Shown: positions 47,239 through 63,764, numbered from the stretch's first letter. The stretch is DNA of 64,000 nt from Cerioporus squamosus (GCA_022592435.1 JABYQS010000037.1:62001-126000), one strand, 5' to 3'. The notes: generated by a model not told the origin, from the sequence alone. Made by a program: numbers and translations.

Positions 47239-50200
47239 ATGCCGCCAGTCAAGGGCTCGGACAAGAGCTCCCCAGAGAGCACCTCTGATACGCCAAAGCA
47301 GCGCAAGAGGCCCGGGCGCGTCCCCGTGTCTTGCGCAGAGTGCCGAAGGTCCGTCTCCGATCCGTCTCCGTCCCTGTGTGGCACAGCTCATCATCCCTCC
47401 GTCCCGCTCAAGACTCAAACTCAGATGCGATCGCAAGGTGAGCCTCCCCACATACAGGTTTCTTGAATACGCCAGACAGTCCCCGAACGCGCTCTGGAGA
47501 CAGGCCAAGCTCACCGCGACGTAGGTTCCATGCGAGACGTGCACGAAGAGGGGTTGTGCGGCTTTGTGCCCTGATGGTATGGTCATTCCCGTTCGCGTGT
47601 GACATCGCGTTGAACAACGCGTCATACAGGTGCATTGATTACTGGAGGGAAGGGAACGAGGTACGTCGTCGTTCTGTTGTTCTCCTGTCCGCAGCCCACG
47701 AGAGATGTTCCGCAGACAAGCTGTGGCGGATGTCGAAGACCTCAAGAACAAAATCGAGGTTCTTACGAACAGAAGCAAAGCTCTCGAAATCGCCTTGCGA
47801 ACACTACAAGCTGCCGTCTCAGACAACCCCCATCCCCTATTGGTCGAGAACTCAGAGGGTAGCGCGTCTTCGAGTTCCCCCGCTGTCGATATTACGCCAC
47901 CTCCCCTCGACGACTGCCCGACTATTGATTCCTCGGCCCCCGTCCAGGACGAAGAAGATCTCTTGGACGCATTTGGTAGGCGATTTCGCCTCTTCTCTGC
48001 CTCCGAGCCCGTACTGAGCTTCAGCAGGAACCCTGACCCTCGGTCCGCGTGGGGAGGCGCGATTCTTCGGCCAGACTTCCCGTTCGGAGGTACGTCCCGC
48101 GATCAGACACTGTATCTGCGTAGTATTGAATTCCTCGCGCGTGTAGTATCTCATTCACGTAAGGTTCAGAACGACGTATCTTCCTAGCGGCTGTTCATGT
48201 CTTACCAGGCTCCAGAACGGCTTTCGACGAACGACATCCGGTTTCCTCGATTATCCAAACAGCTAGTCGACGAGTGCAACAAGGAGCTTGATGTGCAATG
48301 TAAGACGCATGAAGCTGGTTTGGAGATGATGGAGTACCTCCCTCCACTGTCTAAGGCATGCCAGCTCTGCGAGACGTTCCTTGAGCACGGAAAGTATCTG
48401 TAAGTGCCACGGTGATGGTCACGAAATCCACGCTCAAAGTGATATTGCAGATGGTATCCCTTACCTCGGAAATACCTGTTCGACGAAATTGTTGGGATGG
48501 TGTACCAGAATTACAAGTATGCGCCCAGGTCTGATTGATTGGAGTGCCGCTTACTCACACTCACAATTCTCAGGGACTCCTCGAAGTGTAACATCGCTGC
48601 AACACACCAGCTCGCATTAATGTGGATGGTGTATGCTCTTGCTACCCTCTTCGACACCAACCAGGCGCCGTATGCAGTGGAGGCGCACGAGTATTACCTC
48701 CTATCGAGAATGTCACTGCGATACGCTCCACCAGCGCATGATACAACCCTTACCGCCATCCAAACCATGGTCAGTTACCGTCGATTGCGTATACGTCATA
48801 GGAGAACTCAACTCTCCTTGCGTAGATCTATATGACCCAGTACCTCGAAATGAGCGACTGCGAACCCGCGCATACACAATCCCATAAGGCGTGGATGACA
48901 ATCGGTCATACAGTCAAGCTCGGCCACAGTGTGAGTCCTACAACCCTCTCTTGCTTGGTAGAGTACATCCTAAATTGACACACGTAGATCGGCCTGCGTA
49001 CGTTCGGGGGGGCGCGTCACGCATGTGCTCATCGCTGACTCTTACGTGCAGACATGAACAGCCATCGGTGGCGGTTAGATGAAGCGGCTACCGCCCAACG
49101 CAACCGTGTCTTCTGGCAGTTGTTCTTCCAGGACACATGGCTTGTGAGTTGCGAAGTACTGCAAGGTTTGCATGCAACTTATCCCTGCTCGCGCTTTCAG
49201 AGTTATGGGTTCGGCCGCCCGCCGAGCATCAACCTCTCATTTGTCGACTGTGAAATGCCACAAGACCCCGAGGTGTCGGAAGACCAGGACAAACGTGAGG
49301 TCGGATGTACGTGCCTGTTCTGTCCCGTCATCTCTGCAGCACTGGGGCTGATTGCCGTATGCTTTACCTTCTACCTGCATGTGCGTTTTGTATGCAGTTC
49401 ATCTGTGGACGTGGCAGTACACGAGGTTCTTCCAGGGGATCAACACAACCGCATTCGGCGCGAAGAGCCCGCCGTACCCGAAGGTCATGGAGATTGACAG
49501 GCGCGTGCGGGACTTTCCCGTGCCGGCATCGCTGAGGATACAGTGTGGCGACCGCGAGGACCCCCCTCCGTCAACAGCACTCATTATGCAGCGTCTTCTG
49601 GGGACGTTTATGAAGGAGTCGAGTGAGTAGCATTGCAGCTACGTTCTGCTGGATAATCGCTGAAGCTCAGGGTGGCATGCTAGCCCTGCTGAACCTCCAT
49701 CGACCGTACTTCTCCCAGGCGTTGAACGGATCGCCAGAGGACCCGCTCAAACATCGGTATGGCCCGTCGGTCATGGCAATCTACCGTTCGGCGTGGCGCA
49801 TATTCACAACAGCGCGGTGCGCGTACAAGATGATTCCGGGCATTACGGCGCGTCTGGGCCATTTGTGGTCGTACACTATAGCTGGTAGTGTGAGTACTCC
49901 AAGCGTCCTGTGCGGGGTACTGCAACTCACATTACCGTAGATCGTGATGTGCTTGCTGGTGGTCCGTGCACCGTCGTCGACCCTTGCGAAGTCGTCGCTT
50001 GCAGAGCTGGATAAGCTAAGCGAGCTCTTCGAGGAAGCTGCTAACCACAGCCAGATCGTGTCGAATAACCTCGTACGTCCTTCTTTCTTCGTTCTGCACT
50101 TCCACAGCCATCTCTGACATTGTGTGCATAGGACGTAGTGCGGAAGATACATACTCAGGCCCACGAAGCGATGAACCGCATGCACGCTGCCGAAGACACC

Positions 50201-50764
50201 GCACGGATTCACAGCGAGCTCGACAGGCTGGGAGGCAAGACACACCTCATCTGCCCGACGGAGGAACGCCGCATGGTCTGCGGAGAGGCCGAGCGGCGCA
50301 GCGTCAACGGGAGCATGCGCACGGCTACCTTCCCCCCATACGAGCCCCCCGTACAGCCGGAGAACATCCACCCGACGATCGTGCAGGACATGCGCGCGTT
50401 CGACGTGGAGACGTTCGACCCGACGACGCAGGTCATGATCAACCTGGACCTGCCGTCGACGGTCTTCGATCCGGCGCAGATGGACTTCTCGTTTCCGCAG
50501 TTCGAGTTCTCGCCACCGGCGATGTCGACGGGGTCGGGATCGATGGGCACGCCGATGGGCATGCCCGGGGGCTCGTTAGGGAGCACCCCGGAGGGATGGG
50601 GTGAACCGGCACTCAACGGCGCAGCGGGATCGGGCGCCGCAGGGATTCCTGGCGGGATGAACGGGCATACGAACGGCCATGTGCCGGGCATGGATCCTCT
50701 GGCAAGCGGGCCTCCGGTGTTGGACGCGACGTGGCAGGCGTTTGTGGAGCAGCTTGGCTTCTAG
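47239..50764 (+). CDS. Zn2Cys6 transcription factor with fungal-specific TF domain, regulator 2
   Basis: ATG at 47239-47241 (MPPVKGSDKSSPESTSDTPK). The zinc cluster is VSCAECRRLKLRCDRKVPCE then TCTKRGCAALCPDG, nearly identical to regulator 1. The coiled coil is VADVEDLKNKIEVLTNRSKA. Shared blocks are TLTLGPRGEARFFGQTSRSE then YLIHAPERL, ATLFDTNQAPYAVEAHEYYL, YLEMSDCEPAHTQSHKAW, NRVFWQLFFQDTWL, SYGFGRPPSINLSFVDCEMP and LFEEAANHSQIVSNNL. The C-terminus is Met/Gly/Pro-rich (GMPGGSLGSTPEGWGEP) and ends ATWQAFVEQLGF; stop at 50762-50764. DNA-binding domains of the two copies are almost the same while their C-terminal tails have diverged, suggesting overlapping targets with different activation properties. 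Exon boundaries around 47570-47735 were chosen to keep frame with regulator 1. Confidence 0.92.
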
Positions 50765-52123
50765 GGCGGCAGTGCGTGGTGAGGGTGCGGGGACGGGCTT
50801 GTGTCAATACTTGTGAGTGTACGAGATCATCTATCCTAGTAGCGTTCAGTGCATTGTGTACAGTTGATTGGCAGCATCGTTTTCTCCAGACGCACGGAAA
50901 TTGACTCAAAGACTATCGTCAGACTTCGAACTGAATCCGTGCAGGCCGTGCAGGCCGTGCAGTCGATGCTCACGCATGCTCAGGTGTCTCTTGAACCAGA
51001 ACACATACGAGCCGCCGGGATTGGAGGTGGTGTACTTGCCAACTCCAGCTCCGACTCCCGAGTCGAATTTGAGTCGCTAGCCCGGACTCGTCACTCACGG
51101 CGTCCCATAGGTGGTCCGATTGTGTCGGCCTGTGACTTGTATTCGATTTGGGCGTCGTGGACTGGGCGCTGGGGTTTGACAGCGGGAAGACAGATACATA
51201 TTTGCTAATGGCTATGGTAGCACCAAGGTACCATATATGTACTGCGGTACCTACTAGGGGCCGCTACGAGTGACACTTGTAGGCTCCGAGCCCGACTCCC
51301 TAGTCCGACAGCGCCGGAGAGCATGAGCGCGCGCTTCCACCCTTCTTGTGCTCCGGCTTCCATGCACCCTATGCCGTCAAGAAGGTGGACGCACTCCTGT
51401 CGGCCATGGGAAGCTCTCGACATCGTGACATGCATGTGCCAGGACGTCTGCTCAGGATTGGCTCTTGTGCAGCGGCGCAAGTCGAGAACACTCTTGAGTT
51501 TGGACGTAGGAAAGCCGCCTAACCTCCCTGCGTGCCACCCATGCGCCGCTATGGAATATGTAGTACGCATCTCGACTGTGGGCCATGCTCAGGCTATCCT
51601 CTTGCTCTATTGCAACCTTCTCGAGCAAACTCTGTCTGTGTCTCGTGAATCTCCTTGTGCCTTACCTCGTCGCTCCGGACCACGGGCACGTTGCTGTGCA
51701 AACCAGCGCCGTAGCGGTGCACCGGAGGGTTCGAGTGCCGGACGGTGGAACACTGGACCCAACCGCGACATCCCTCGACGCGCCAGTGCACATCCGTCGG
51801 TGTCCACTGCTATGATTTTAAGGTGCGTCCGCTGATGCTGGCGCACACTCGCCCGTGGAAGAAGCTATTGAGAGTTCATTTTGTAGGGCTGGTCATGCCT
51901 TCCATTCATTTCCATACCCAGCCGCGGACGATCTTAGTGGACGAGCCTGGCAGGTGCTCGGGAAGGTTTTCCAGGAGTCGAGAGTTCCACGAATCGCCGG
52001 CCTTCTGGCGGCGATGTCGAATATGTCCACACTTCAGGGATGCCGCTTGCTGTTGATGTCACCCTGCGTGTCAGCCTTCAGTGCATTCTAGTGCCAAATT
52101 CATCAGCACCCCTCTCAGCGATG
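50765..52123. other. Intergenic, regulator 2 to DUF2235 copy D
   Basis: About 1.4 kb. A 9-bp unit (gtgcaggcc) is repeated in tandem near 50938-50963. Frames at 51323-51835 and 51594-51846 lack coding features. No gene supported. Confidence 0.45.
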
Positions 52124-52134
52124 TATATATATAC
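52124..52134 (+). promoter_or_regulatory. TATA box of DUF2235 copy D
   Basis: Alternating TATATATATA about 55 bp upstream of the copy D ATG. Confidence 0.5.
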
Positions 52135-52185
52135 ACTACTCCCACACTGCCCGCCTCATACAACGTCCCTTCTGCGGAGCTCGGT

Positions 52186-54191
52186 ATGGCCAGCAACGGA
52201 ATCACGAAGCCCGCCCCGATCTCTGTTGTCCCGCAGACGAGCACGTCCTCGAACGGACCGGCATCCTCTCCTCCGGCGATGTGGGACACTGCACGCTCAA
52301 CCTCAACTTCTCAAACACAACACTCGTTGTCGAGTGAGTACGGGGACAATGACATCATCCCACCTAGCCATCCTGCCCGTACGCTCGTGCTATGCTTCGA
52401 CGGCACAGGTGATCAATTCAGCGCCGAGGTGAGTCGATGACTTCCGAACTTTGTACAAGGCGAGTCTTGATAACGGTTCCAGAACTCGAACATCGTGACT
52501 CTCTTCAGTTTGCTCAAGAAGGACAACCCGAAGGAGCAAATGGTCTATTATCAGGTCAGCATTGCCACCTGCTCATTAGCTCAGTTCTAGCCTCTGATCA
52601 TACGCAACAGCCCGGCATTGGAACGTATCTCTCGACCACAAATGTCACCGGTCTCAAATCGAAGGTGGACAAGATCCTCGATGAGATGATAGCTTGGAAC
52701 CTCAGTAATCATGTCATGGGTCCGTCTCATCGTGCCTTGCACGAGATCTCATCGATGTCTAACTGGTGTTTTAGGCGGCTACGAGTTCCTGATGCAGAAC
52801 TGTATGTTCAGGGTTCTTGCATCTACAAGAGTGATGACCTCTGACATAACCGCGAGTAGATCAAGAAGGCGACAAGATCTGCCTCTTCGGCTTTTCTCGA
52901 GGGGCATACACTGCTCGCGCGCTTGCCGGGATGCTCCACAAGGTTCGTCCGCTTGTTTCAACAAAGACCGGTATGCTCTCATGCTGACCTGGAAGCGTAG
53001 GTTGGCCTGCTCCCGACTTGCAACCATCAACAAGTGCCGTTCGCGTACAAGATGTACACGCGTGACGACCCTCAGGGATGGGCACAATCGACCGCCTTCA
53101 AGAAGGCGTTCTCTATCGATGTCGACATCGACTTCATTGGCGTATGGTACGCATTCCTCGCATGGCTTTCGTTGGATGAATTCACATAGGCGAGCACAGG
53201 GATACCGTGAGCTCAGTCGGCGTCATCCCTCACACTTTACCCTTCACAAAATCCAACACCGCAATCCGGGTCTTCCGACATGCACTATCGCTCGACGAGC
53301 GCCGCGCACGCTTCAAGCCTGCTCTTTACATGCGCTCCACCAAGGAAGACCTGAAACTCGGCACACATCCAGGCGACATGCCCAAGTCTGACACGACCTG
53401 GGCTACGCGCTCGCGCATGGGACCCGGAGGGAACAACCAGCGGCGCTTCGAGCGGCAGTTCAGCAACGATGACCCTGACTCGCAGGGGAAGACGGATGCA
53501 GTTGAGGTGTGGTTTGCCGGGTGTCATTGTGGTACGTAGGCCATCACGTCTGTTCTGAATGATTGAGAGTTGTGTTCTCATTTGCTTTCCGACTAGATAT
53601 TGGCGGCGGGAACGTTACAGACGATACGCCCCACAGCCTTGCACGGATCCCTCTGCGATGGATGATTCGCGAGGTCTTCAAGACCAATACCGGCATCCGC
53701 TTCCACGCGGAGCTCCTGCGACGCATCGGCCTTGACCCAGTCTCTCTGCATCCCAAGGTTGCCGAGCGTCCGCCGCCTCTGAAGGCTACTGAGGAGCACC
53801 TGAACAGCGTCGCGAAGCCTGTGTCGGAGGGAACCGAGGAAGACCACGAGGTGCGGGACGCACTTCAGCCCATTTACGACGAGCTCGTGCGTGCGCCGTT
53901 CTGGTGGGCTCTAGAGGTCATCCCGATGCAGGAGCGCGTGCAGGGCCCGGCGCCGGAGCACAAAGAGATGCGCGCTATCACGTATGTATCATCAATTTTG
54001 AGTTCTTGCGGGCTCGCTGGTGCTGACCGAGTGCCTCCTGTAGGATGAATCTGGGCCGTGGCAGGCTGATCCCCAAGCACCATGCGCCGCTGTCGATACA
54101 TCGGAGCGTCAAGGTCCGGATGGAAGCGCAGGGTCTGAAGTACCGGCCCAAGGCGACGTACGAGCATCCTGAGATTCACTGGGTTGATTGA
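52186..54191 (+). CDS. DUF2235 alpha/beta hydrolase (Tle1-like), copy D
   Basis: ATG at 52186-52188 (MASNGITKPAPISVVPQTST). HPARTLVLCFDGTGDQFSAE, LFSLLKKDNPKEQMVYYQ, PGIGTYLSTTN and GGYEFLMQNY follow (Tyr in place of the Cys of the other copies). GFSRGAYTARALAGMLHK carries GxSxG; DFIGVWDTVSSVGVIPHTLP and WFAGCHCDIGGGNV supply candidate Asp and His. It ends NLGRGRLIPKHHAPLSIHRS ... EIHWVD, TGA at 54189-54191. Its sequence (RDDPQGWAQSTAFKKAFSID, SLHPKVAERPPPL, EEDHEVRDAL) and introns are closest to copy B, although it lies 20 kb away on the opposite strand beyond the Ppo gene and the regulators. No break seen; probably functional. Confidence 0.9.
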
Positions 54192-54604
54192 TTCTGCGGC
54201 TATGCCATCTACATGTTTTATTCTGCGACGTCATCATGTTCAGTTTGCCAACATGCGTCCGTGCGTTCCTTTATGCTGTATGGCTCTGTCTTAGTACTTC
54301 GAATAATATTGATGTGTATAGTTAGTCGTTTCGACATGTCTTATGAACTGACGTTTGGAAGAATGTATTCGGCGACATCGTAGGACATCGTAGTGACGGT
54401 ACAGCGACTGGACATCCGAGTCGCCAGGTCTTGATCGGCGTCTAGGTTGCCTTATGTGGATAACTCGCGTGGTTTCCACGCGTACGCCCGTTTACGGTCA
54501 CTCGTCTTGCACGGCTGAGGACTGGCCGCCACGGCGAACACCAGCATGTATCGAGACACTGCAGTACGGTACAACAGTATCACCACATCCAAAATTATCT
54601 GGCA
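54192..54604. other. Convergent 3' gap
   Basis: About 410 bp between converging genes, AT-richer than the flanks. No gene or repeat seen. Confidence 0.5.
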
Positions 54605-57600
54605 TCAAGTCGATAGCCCGTCCCCGGTGAGGAGCGCCTGCATCGCCTCTAGTACGGGGTTGTTGCCCGATCCGACGTCCGAGATCGTGCCCTCCTCGAT
54701 GTACTGCGAAAGCTGAACATCCAGGAGGCGACTTCAGAAGCAATCAGCACAAAGATTCGTGGTGGTACGTGAGATCGAGTCCTTACCGTAGTTGATTTAC
54801 AAGAACACCAATCCGAGGCCATGCCTTCAGTTTGATGATGCAGTCCTTGTCCCCTACAGTCAGGCCGCCGCCGATATGATTGACAGTGACGGGTCCACCA
54901 AATAGCAGAAGCGCGTAAATGGGAACCTACAGGGAGCCCTCATGAGCAAGCACCGCAAATATGCCCGTGTATCACCACATACCTCTGTTGCATCCCTCAA
55001 GAACACTTTGCTAGTCATCTGCTTCTGGAAGTATGTTAAAAACGGCGACTTCCATGCGGACGCATTAAACAAGATCGAAGCTGGATGAACAAAGACGCGG
55101 CCTTCTTTCAAGTCATACATCTTGAACTCTTTGGCAGTGTTCTCCCGCTGGATGGTCCCTGCCTGTACCCGGTCGAACTTGATGGCCGACTGGGGCAGGT
55201 GCACGCGAGCGACACGCGGCCAGAATCCACCGAGGATGACGGCCTTGACGAGGTTGAGGTTTGAGCTGTTGGTATTCAGCAATTCGTCTGTTGGCTTGGA
55301 CGATTCTGGGACAAAGCCAAGCGACGAGAGCGATGACAAGAAGTCTAGTCGCAGTGAGGTGATGTCTCGTATGGTCGAAATAGATATGAAGTTCTATGCC
55401 AAGACATATGTCAGCCACGACTGCAATAATTTGCAGGAGAAGCAATCTTCACCTGTTCGCAGAAAGCCTTGATGGCACTTGCTGACTTCCCTTCAGTGCG
55501 TAGTCGAGCGCATTCGTCATATGCCTTGGTGTCCGTCAACAGGTCACTGTTTCCGGTGGCAAATCGCGCGCGCGCCCTGTAGATAGTAGTATCAGTGCCT
55601 GTGTAGTCCAGATTCGTCGACGAGAGTCATACTGGTTCGCTTCCTCTCTCTTGTCTATGGGGTTCAGGAACAGTGGCTTGCATGAAAGACATGCAGCAAT
55701 CGTCAGAATGGGACCCAAGCACCGGAATACGGTCCCAAGGACAAGCATCTGCAATCTATCAGCATCTGTCTGGGATGAAAGGCGACTGCACCAACCTTGC
55801 CCAGTCGAAGATCCATCGGTAACATAGCCTGAAAAAGCGTAGTTGTGAGATCACAGTGCGACGAATGGTGACAATTCTGCGAACCATATGTCGACCCAGT
55901 GCTGTCAACTCGCCGTCTGGTCCTATCGCAGCGAGCTCGTCCAGGACAGCTAACGCCTTGTCCACAGCTGAGACGTCGGGTGGGTCGATCGCGCGGGACA
56001 GGAACGACTGGATGCTAGTCAGTCCCTGATCACAGAAGTCGCGAATGGGCTGCGAACCTTGACATCGTTGTGCACAACCTTCAGCGTGAGCGCGATACTT
56101 TCCAGAGGCACACGCTTGATTTCCGGTATCGGGAAGGCTGCCATCCGCGCTTCTTGCGCACGAGTGTACAACTTGTAACATACGCCCGGCTGAGTACGTC
56201 CAGCACGACCGCGACGCTGCTTGGCAGCAGCCCGTGTGATCCACTGCTCGGTGAGCTTTGTGAGGCCGGCATCTGCGTCGTAGTGGGTCTCCTTGACTTT
56301 CCCGCCGTCGATGACATAGATAACGTCGTCGATGGTGATTGAAGTCTACACAGGTAGTTGATAATCATGGATCAGATGAGCTGGAGCACGTTCACTTGCC
56401 TCTGCGACGTTCGTCGACACGATCACTTTCCATTCGGGGACTGATGCGAAGACCCGACGTTGCTCGTCAGACGTTAGGTTGGCATGTAGGGGAAAGACCT
56501 TCGAGTTTGGTACACTGCGCAACTTCTCCATGCACTGACGAATCTCTTGCAGTCCAGACAAGAATATGAGGATAGCGCCACGTTTCTTCGCCGTCGACAC
56601 GATATGGCTCACTGTCGCAGCAATAAGCTTCGAGCGGCCGCGGCATGTCAGTAGAGTCCTCAACGACATGACATGGCACTCACGTCGTAGTCGAACGAAT
56701 CAGATTGCGTAATGGTTCGAAGGGCAGCTTGACAATCCTCGTCCAGACCTGTCGCCGCGAGGTCCTCTGGCGTACTATCCCCACCTCTGCCCCTTCTCGA
56801 TGACTTGAACCCAGATGGACGATAGCCTATTCTCGGCAGGTAGTCTTCAAGATATCTGAATAGGCATGTCAACACAAGCTTCGTTAATATAGCTGAATCA
56901 AACGTACAGATCCTCAACCGGATGCGTGAATCCGGGTATGGCCAAGAGAGGGGCGTTGTAAAAGTACTTGACAAAGACCTCGTGGTTGATGGTTGCTGAC
57001 ATGAGGATGACCTTCAGGTTACGGTGTGTCTTCAGCAGTTCTCGGAGCTCGAGAAGTAGGAAGTCCCCGTCAACAGAGCGTTCGTGCACCTTGTGTTATG
57101 TGTAAGTGCTGCGATAGTAGCATAATCGGAGGTGCTCACCTCATCAACTATGACATGCGTCACATCCGACAGCTTGTCGCCCGATCCCAACCGTCGGAGG
57201 ACCACTCCGGTCGTACAGAAGAGGATTTTCGTTCGCGGACTCTGCTTTGACTCGCCGCGTATGGCGTAGCCAACGGAACCATCCTCTAGCCGTTCTGCAG
57301 ACACGCGAGCAGCGACACCGATGGCTGAGAGTCTCCGAGGTTGAGTGACGATGATGGACGCCTTCGCGCCTTGGTCTGCAGCGATGAGCTCGTCTAGTAC
57401 GAACTGAGGTACTGAACGGCACGTCAGTGTCTTGCGCCTTGGTTGATATCGAGTATGACCCACGTTGCGTTGTCTTGCCGCAGCCTATCTCGGAACACGT
57501 CATGACCACCGGATGAGAACACAGCAACCCGGCTGTACTGACCTGTTTCTCCCACGACAACCACACAACGGTTGCTCTTGAGCATGTTCAGGAACTGGTC

Positions 57601-59786
57601 CCTCGACGCGAAAGCCGGTAGCTTGGTCCTCGTTTGTAGCATCTTCATATACTCGCTGCGTCGTGTGAGCTGCTCGAACTCGTCCTTCACGGCACTGTCT
57701 GTACGGTCGTCTCGCCGAGGCGCCCTCGTTCGCCGCGTACTCGAAGTACTGGGAGCGCCGGTAGTACGTGCAGGGCCCGATGCTTGAGATGGAGGTGTTT
57801 GGGTCTTGGGCAAGACGTGCTGGAGCACGTCAGAGATACTCGGTGGGCCGTTATCCTGGATTGCTACCCATTCTTCCTCGACCAGGCGAACCATCGCCAT
57901 GATGCCGGATTCTCCAGGGTCTCGCAGGGTCCCCGACCTGAACGCAACGATGAGCTTTGAGACGATGTGGAGTCGGACGTAGGCAGCGACTGAGGGAGAT
58001 GTCAGGTACATGGGGGGATGGACACCGGAGGCGGGAATGGTCCTGTCTTCCGAGACGACGATATGCAGGGACAACGGAGCAACAGGCATGGGGATGATGA
58101 GTTCGCCGTGAAGACCCCTTTGCCCTTCCAGAGCTTCGACTTCGTCCTCGTCAACGACTTCTATATCATCAACCTCGATCGCGGACGCCTCCTTCCAGTC
58201 GAGACCGACAAGTCTGCAATTTAGACCAAAGACCAGCTTCCCCCAGTCTTCTGCCAGCCCAGGCTCGGACATGCATTCTTTGACAACATGCGCAGGCCAT
58301 CCACACTCCTTCACCGCCTTGTCTTCTACCCATCGCTTCTTCAAGTCGTCCGTACCTGCATGAGCGGCAGTGACGAAGGGATTAGATGAGTTGTTCGTCG
58401 GTAACAATCGCTGAGGGAGGTCGCATTCGGGAACCTGCAGAATGAGGGTTTCTATGCAAGCCTGAAGAGGGGGAAGTCGACCGAGCAGGCTGGTCGTCAG
58501 CGGCGATGGGCGCGAGAGAGAGGTTACTGCTATTCGAGCCTGTGCGGCCGAGAAGCCAAGCCGCTCAAGGTCCTTCATAAGGCGAGGATGATCTTCGGCG
58601 GCGAGGTGGCTGGGATCCGAGTCTGCGGCTTCCGGGTACATCTCAATGGCCTGTTGTATGGTGAGTTGAGGGGCCAATGGTTCGTTGTGCGGCTTAGAGG
58701 AACTTACTTGTTTGATCGCGCTCTCTACGAAGTCCCGCAGAGCACTAGCCATCTTAGCCTCAGGAGCATGGGCAAACTCGGAAGACTGCCGGGCCTCCTT
58801 GGAGACGTTCTCTGGACGACTGGCCTCTTCCTTCTTCTTGGCAGCCTTCTCTTGTCGCTCTTCTACGGCTTTCCGAGCTGCGAACGGGTCCGCCTCGTAC
58901 ATCCAACTCTGATGAGCCGGAGCCGCCTTATGCTCGGCTGCGAGTTGGTTCCAGTACTCGCGCGGACCGGGAGGCAATACTAGGTTGAGTTGTATCCCGT
59001 TGCAGAACTGAAGACAAACTAGTAAGTAAACTGCAGCGTCAAGAGACATGGAATTAATGCCACAGCGGGACTTCTCGTCCGCGGGAACTCGGAACGTGAG
59101 GGCGACCGAGCAAAGCATGGAATTTGCCTTCAGCATGTCCGCTCGGCGGCGAGTAGTGGCACTCTCCATATTGCTACGACGGAGCCATTGCGCTCTTGAG
59201 TGAGTCAAGTCCGCCACGATGCTGGACTACGCCCCACTCCGCTTATCCAACGGGCATACTTTCACCGTGACTTACTCTGTACAATGCGTATGTTGCCCCC
59301 CAATGTCGCGCTTCAAGCACGGACGACATCACGAATGGAGGGTGCGGTTCCAAACGGACAGACTCCCTTTCTGAAGTCTTCTTGTTGAGTCTACTCAAGG
59401 TGATAGAGAATGAGTAGCCGTTCGCGTTCCTCCGCTATGAGTTATTACCGTCAGTTACACAGCGGAAGGATGGTCTCCGAGACGGCAGCTACCGTGTCGA
59501 CGGTGGGCTTCTCCCACCCATTTTTCTGGCATCTAAAACAACAATAAGCAGATTTTTCGAGTTGACCATTTGATGTTCGTGATGATCAGCCGTATGCTGC
59601 AGCGACGCGACGTAGTGGGATCCGTATCAAAACATACCTTTCATGCAGCAAATTGAGGGGATACTTTGATCCAGGAGGAAACAATGGTTTATCCTCTGGT
59701 GTACTGGTAGGCGGTGGTGGCAACTTAGAGGACTTGGAAGAATTTCCAGCATTTCCCGTCTTGACGATGCCTCTCTTCGGAGGCAT
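54605..59786 (-). CDS. DEAH-box RNA helicase, DHX29/DHX57-like
   Basis: ATG at 59784-59786 (MPPKRGIVKTGNAGNSSKSS). The N-terminal exons encode FPPGSKYPLNLLHER|CQKNGW and VLEARHWGATYALYR, joined through a 268-nt intron (59008-59275) to FCNGIQLNLVLPPGPREYW, an order typical of DHX29/DHX57. A UBA-like segment (LERLGFSAAQARIAVTSL) follows. Helicase motifs are complete: GETGCGKTTQ (I, split by introns), VTQPRRLSAIGVAARV (Ia), DEVHER (II, split), LMSATIN (III), VIVSTNVAETSITI (V) and QRRGRAGRTQPG (VI). HA2 and the OB fold (YALLLFGGPVTVNHIGGGLT) close the protein; TGA at 54605-54607. DHX29 assists 48S initiation on structured leaders in animals; the fungal relative's role is less clear. An ATG at 59167-59169 lies inside the long intron and should not be used as start. 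Confidence 0.9.
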
Positions 59787-60000
59787 TGGCAGTATTAGGC
59801 ACGGTCGGCGGCGCTAATAGTAAGTCAAGAGGAGGTTGATTCAGGCGCCCATGACATGCACGAATTTCGATTCGTGCTGAGTCAGCATCCGAGTTGAACC
59901 GATCCGTTACTCCAATGAACCAAACTCGAACTAGCTCGAACCTTCCTAGTTCAGTACAGCACCTCTCAGTCTGCTTGCACGAACTTGACTTTGTACCACC
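59787..60000. promoter_or_regulatory. Divergent promoter shared by two DEAH helicase genes
   Basis: Only 214 bp separate the ATGs of the DHX29/57-like gene (-) and PRP22 (+), so their promoters overlap. No clear TATA box, as expected for housekeeping genes. Confidence 0.6.

Positions 60001-63764
<3,764 letters not shown>

Noticed and set aside
50938..50963. Tandem gtgcaggcc repeats as a CRISPR or minisatellite array
   Set aside because: Only about three short units without spacers; too little for either.
59167..59217. Start of the DHX29/57-like helicase at the ATG at 59169 or the GTG at 59217
   Set aside because: These lie inside a 268-nt intron; conserved N-terminal exons are found further upstream, starting at 59786.
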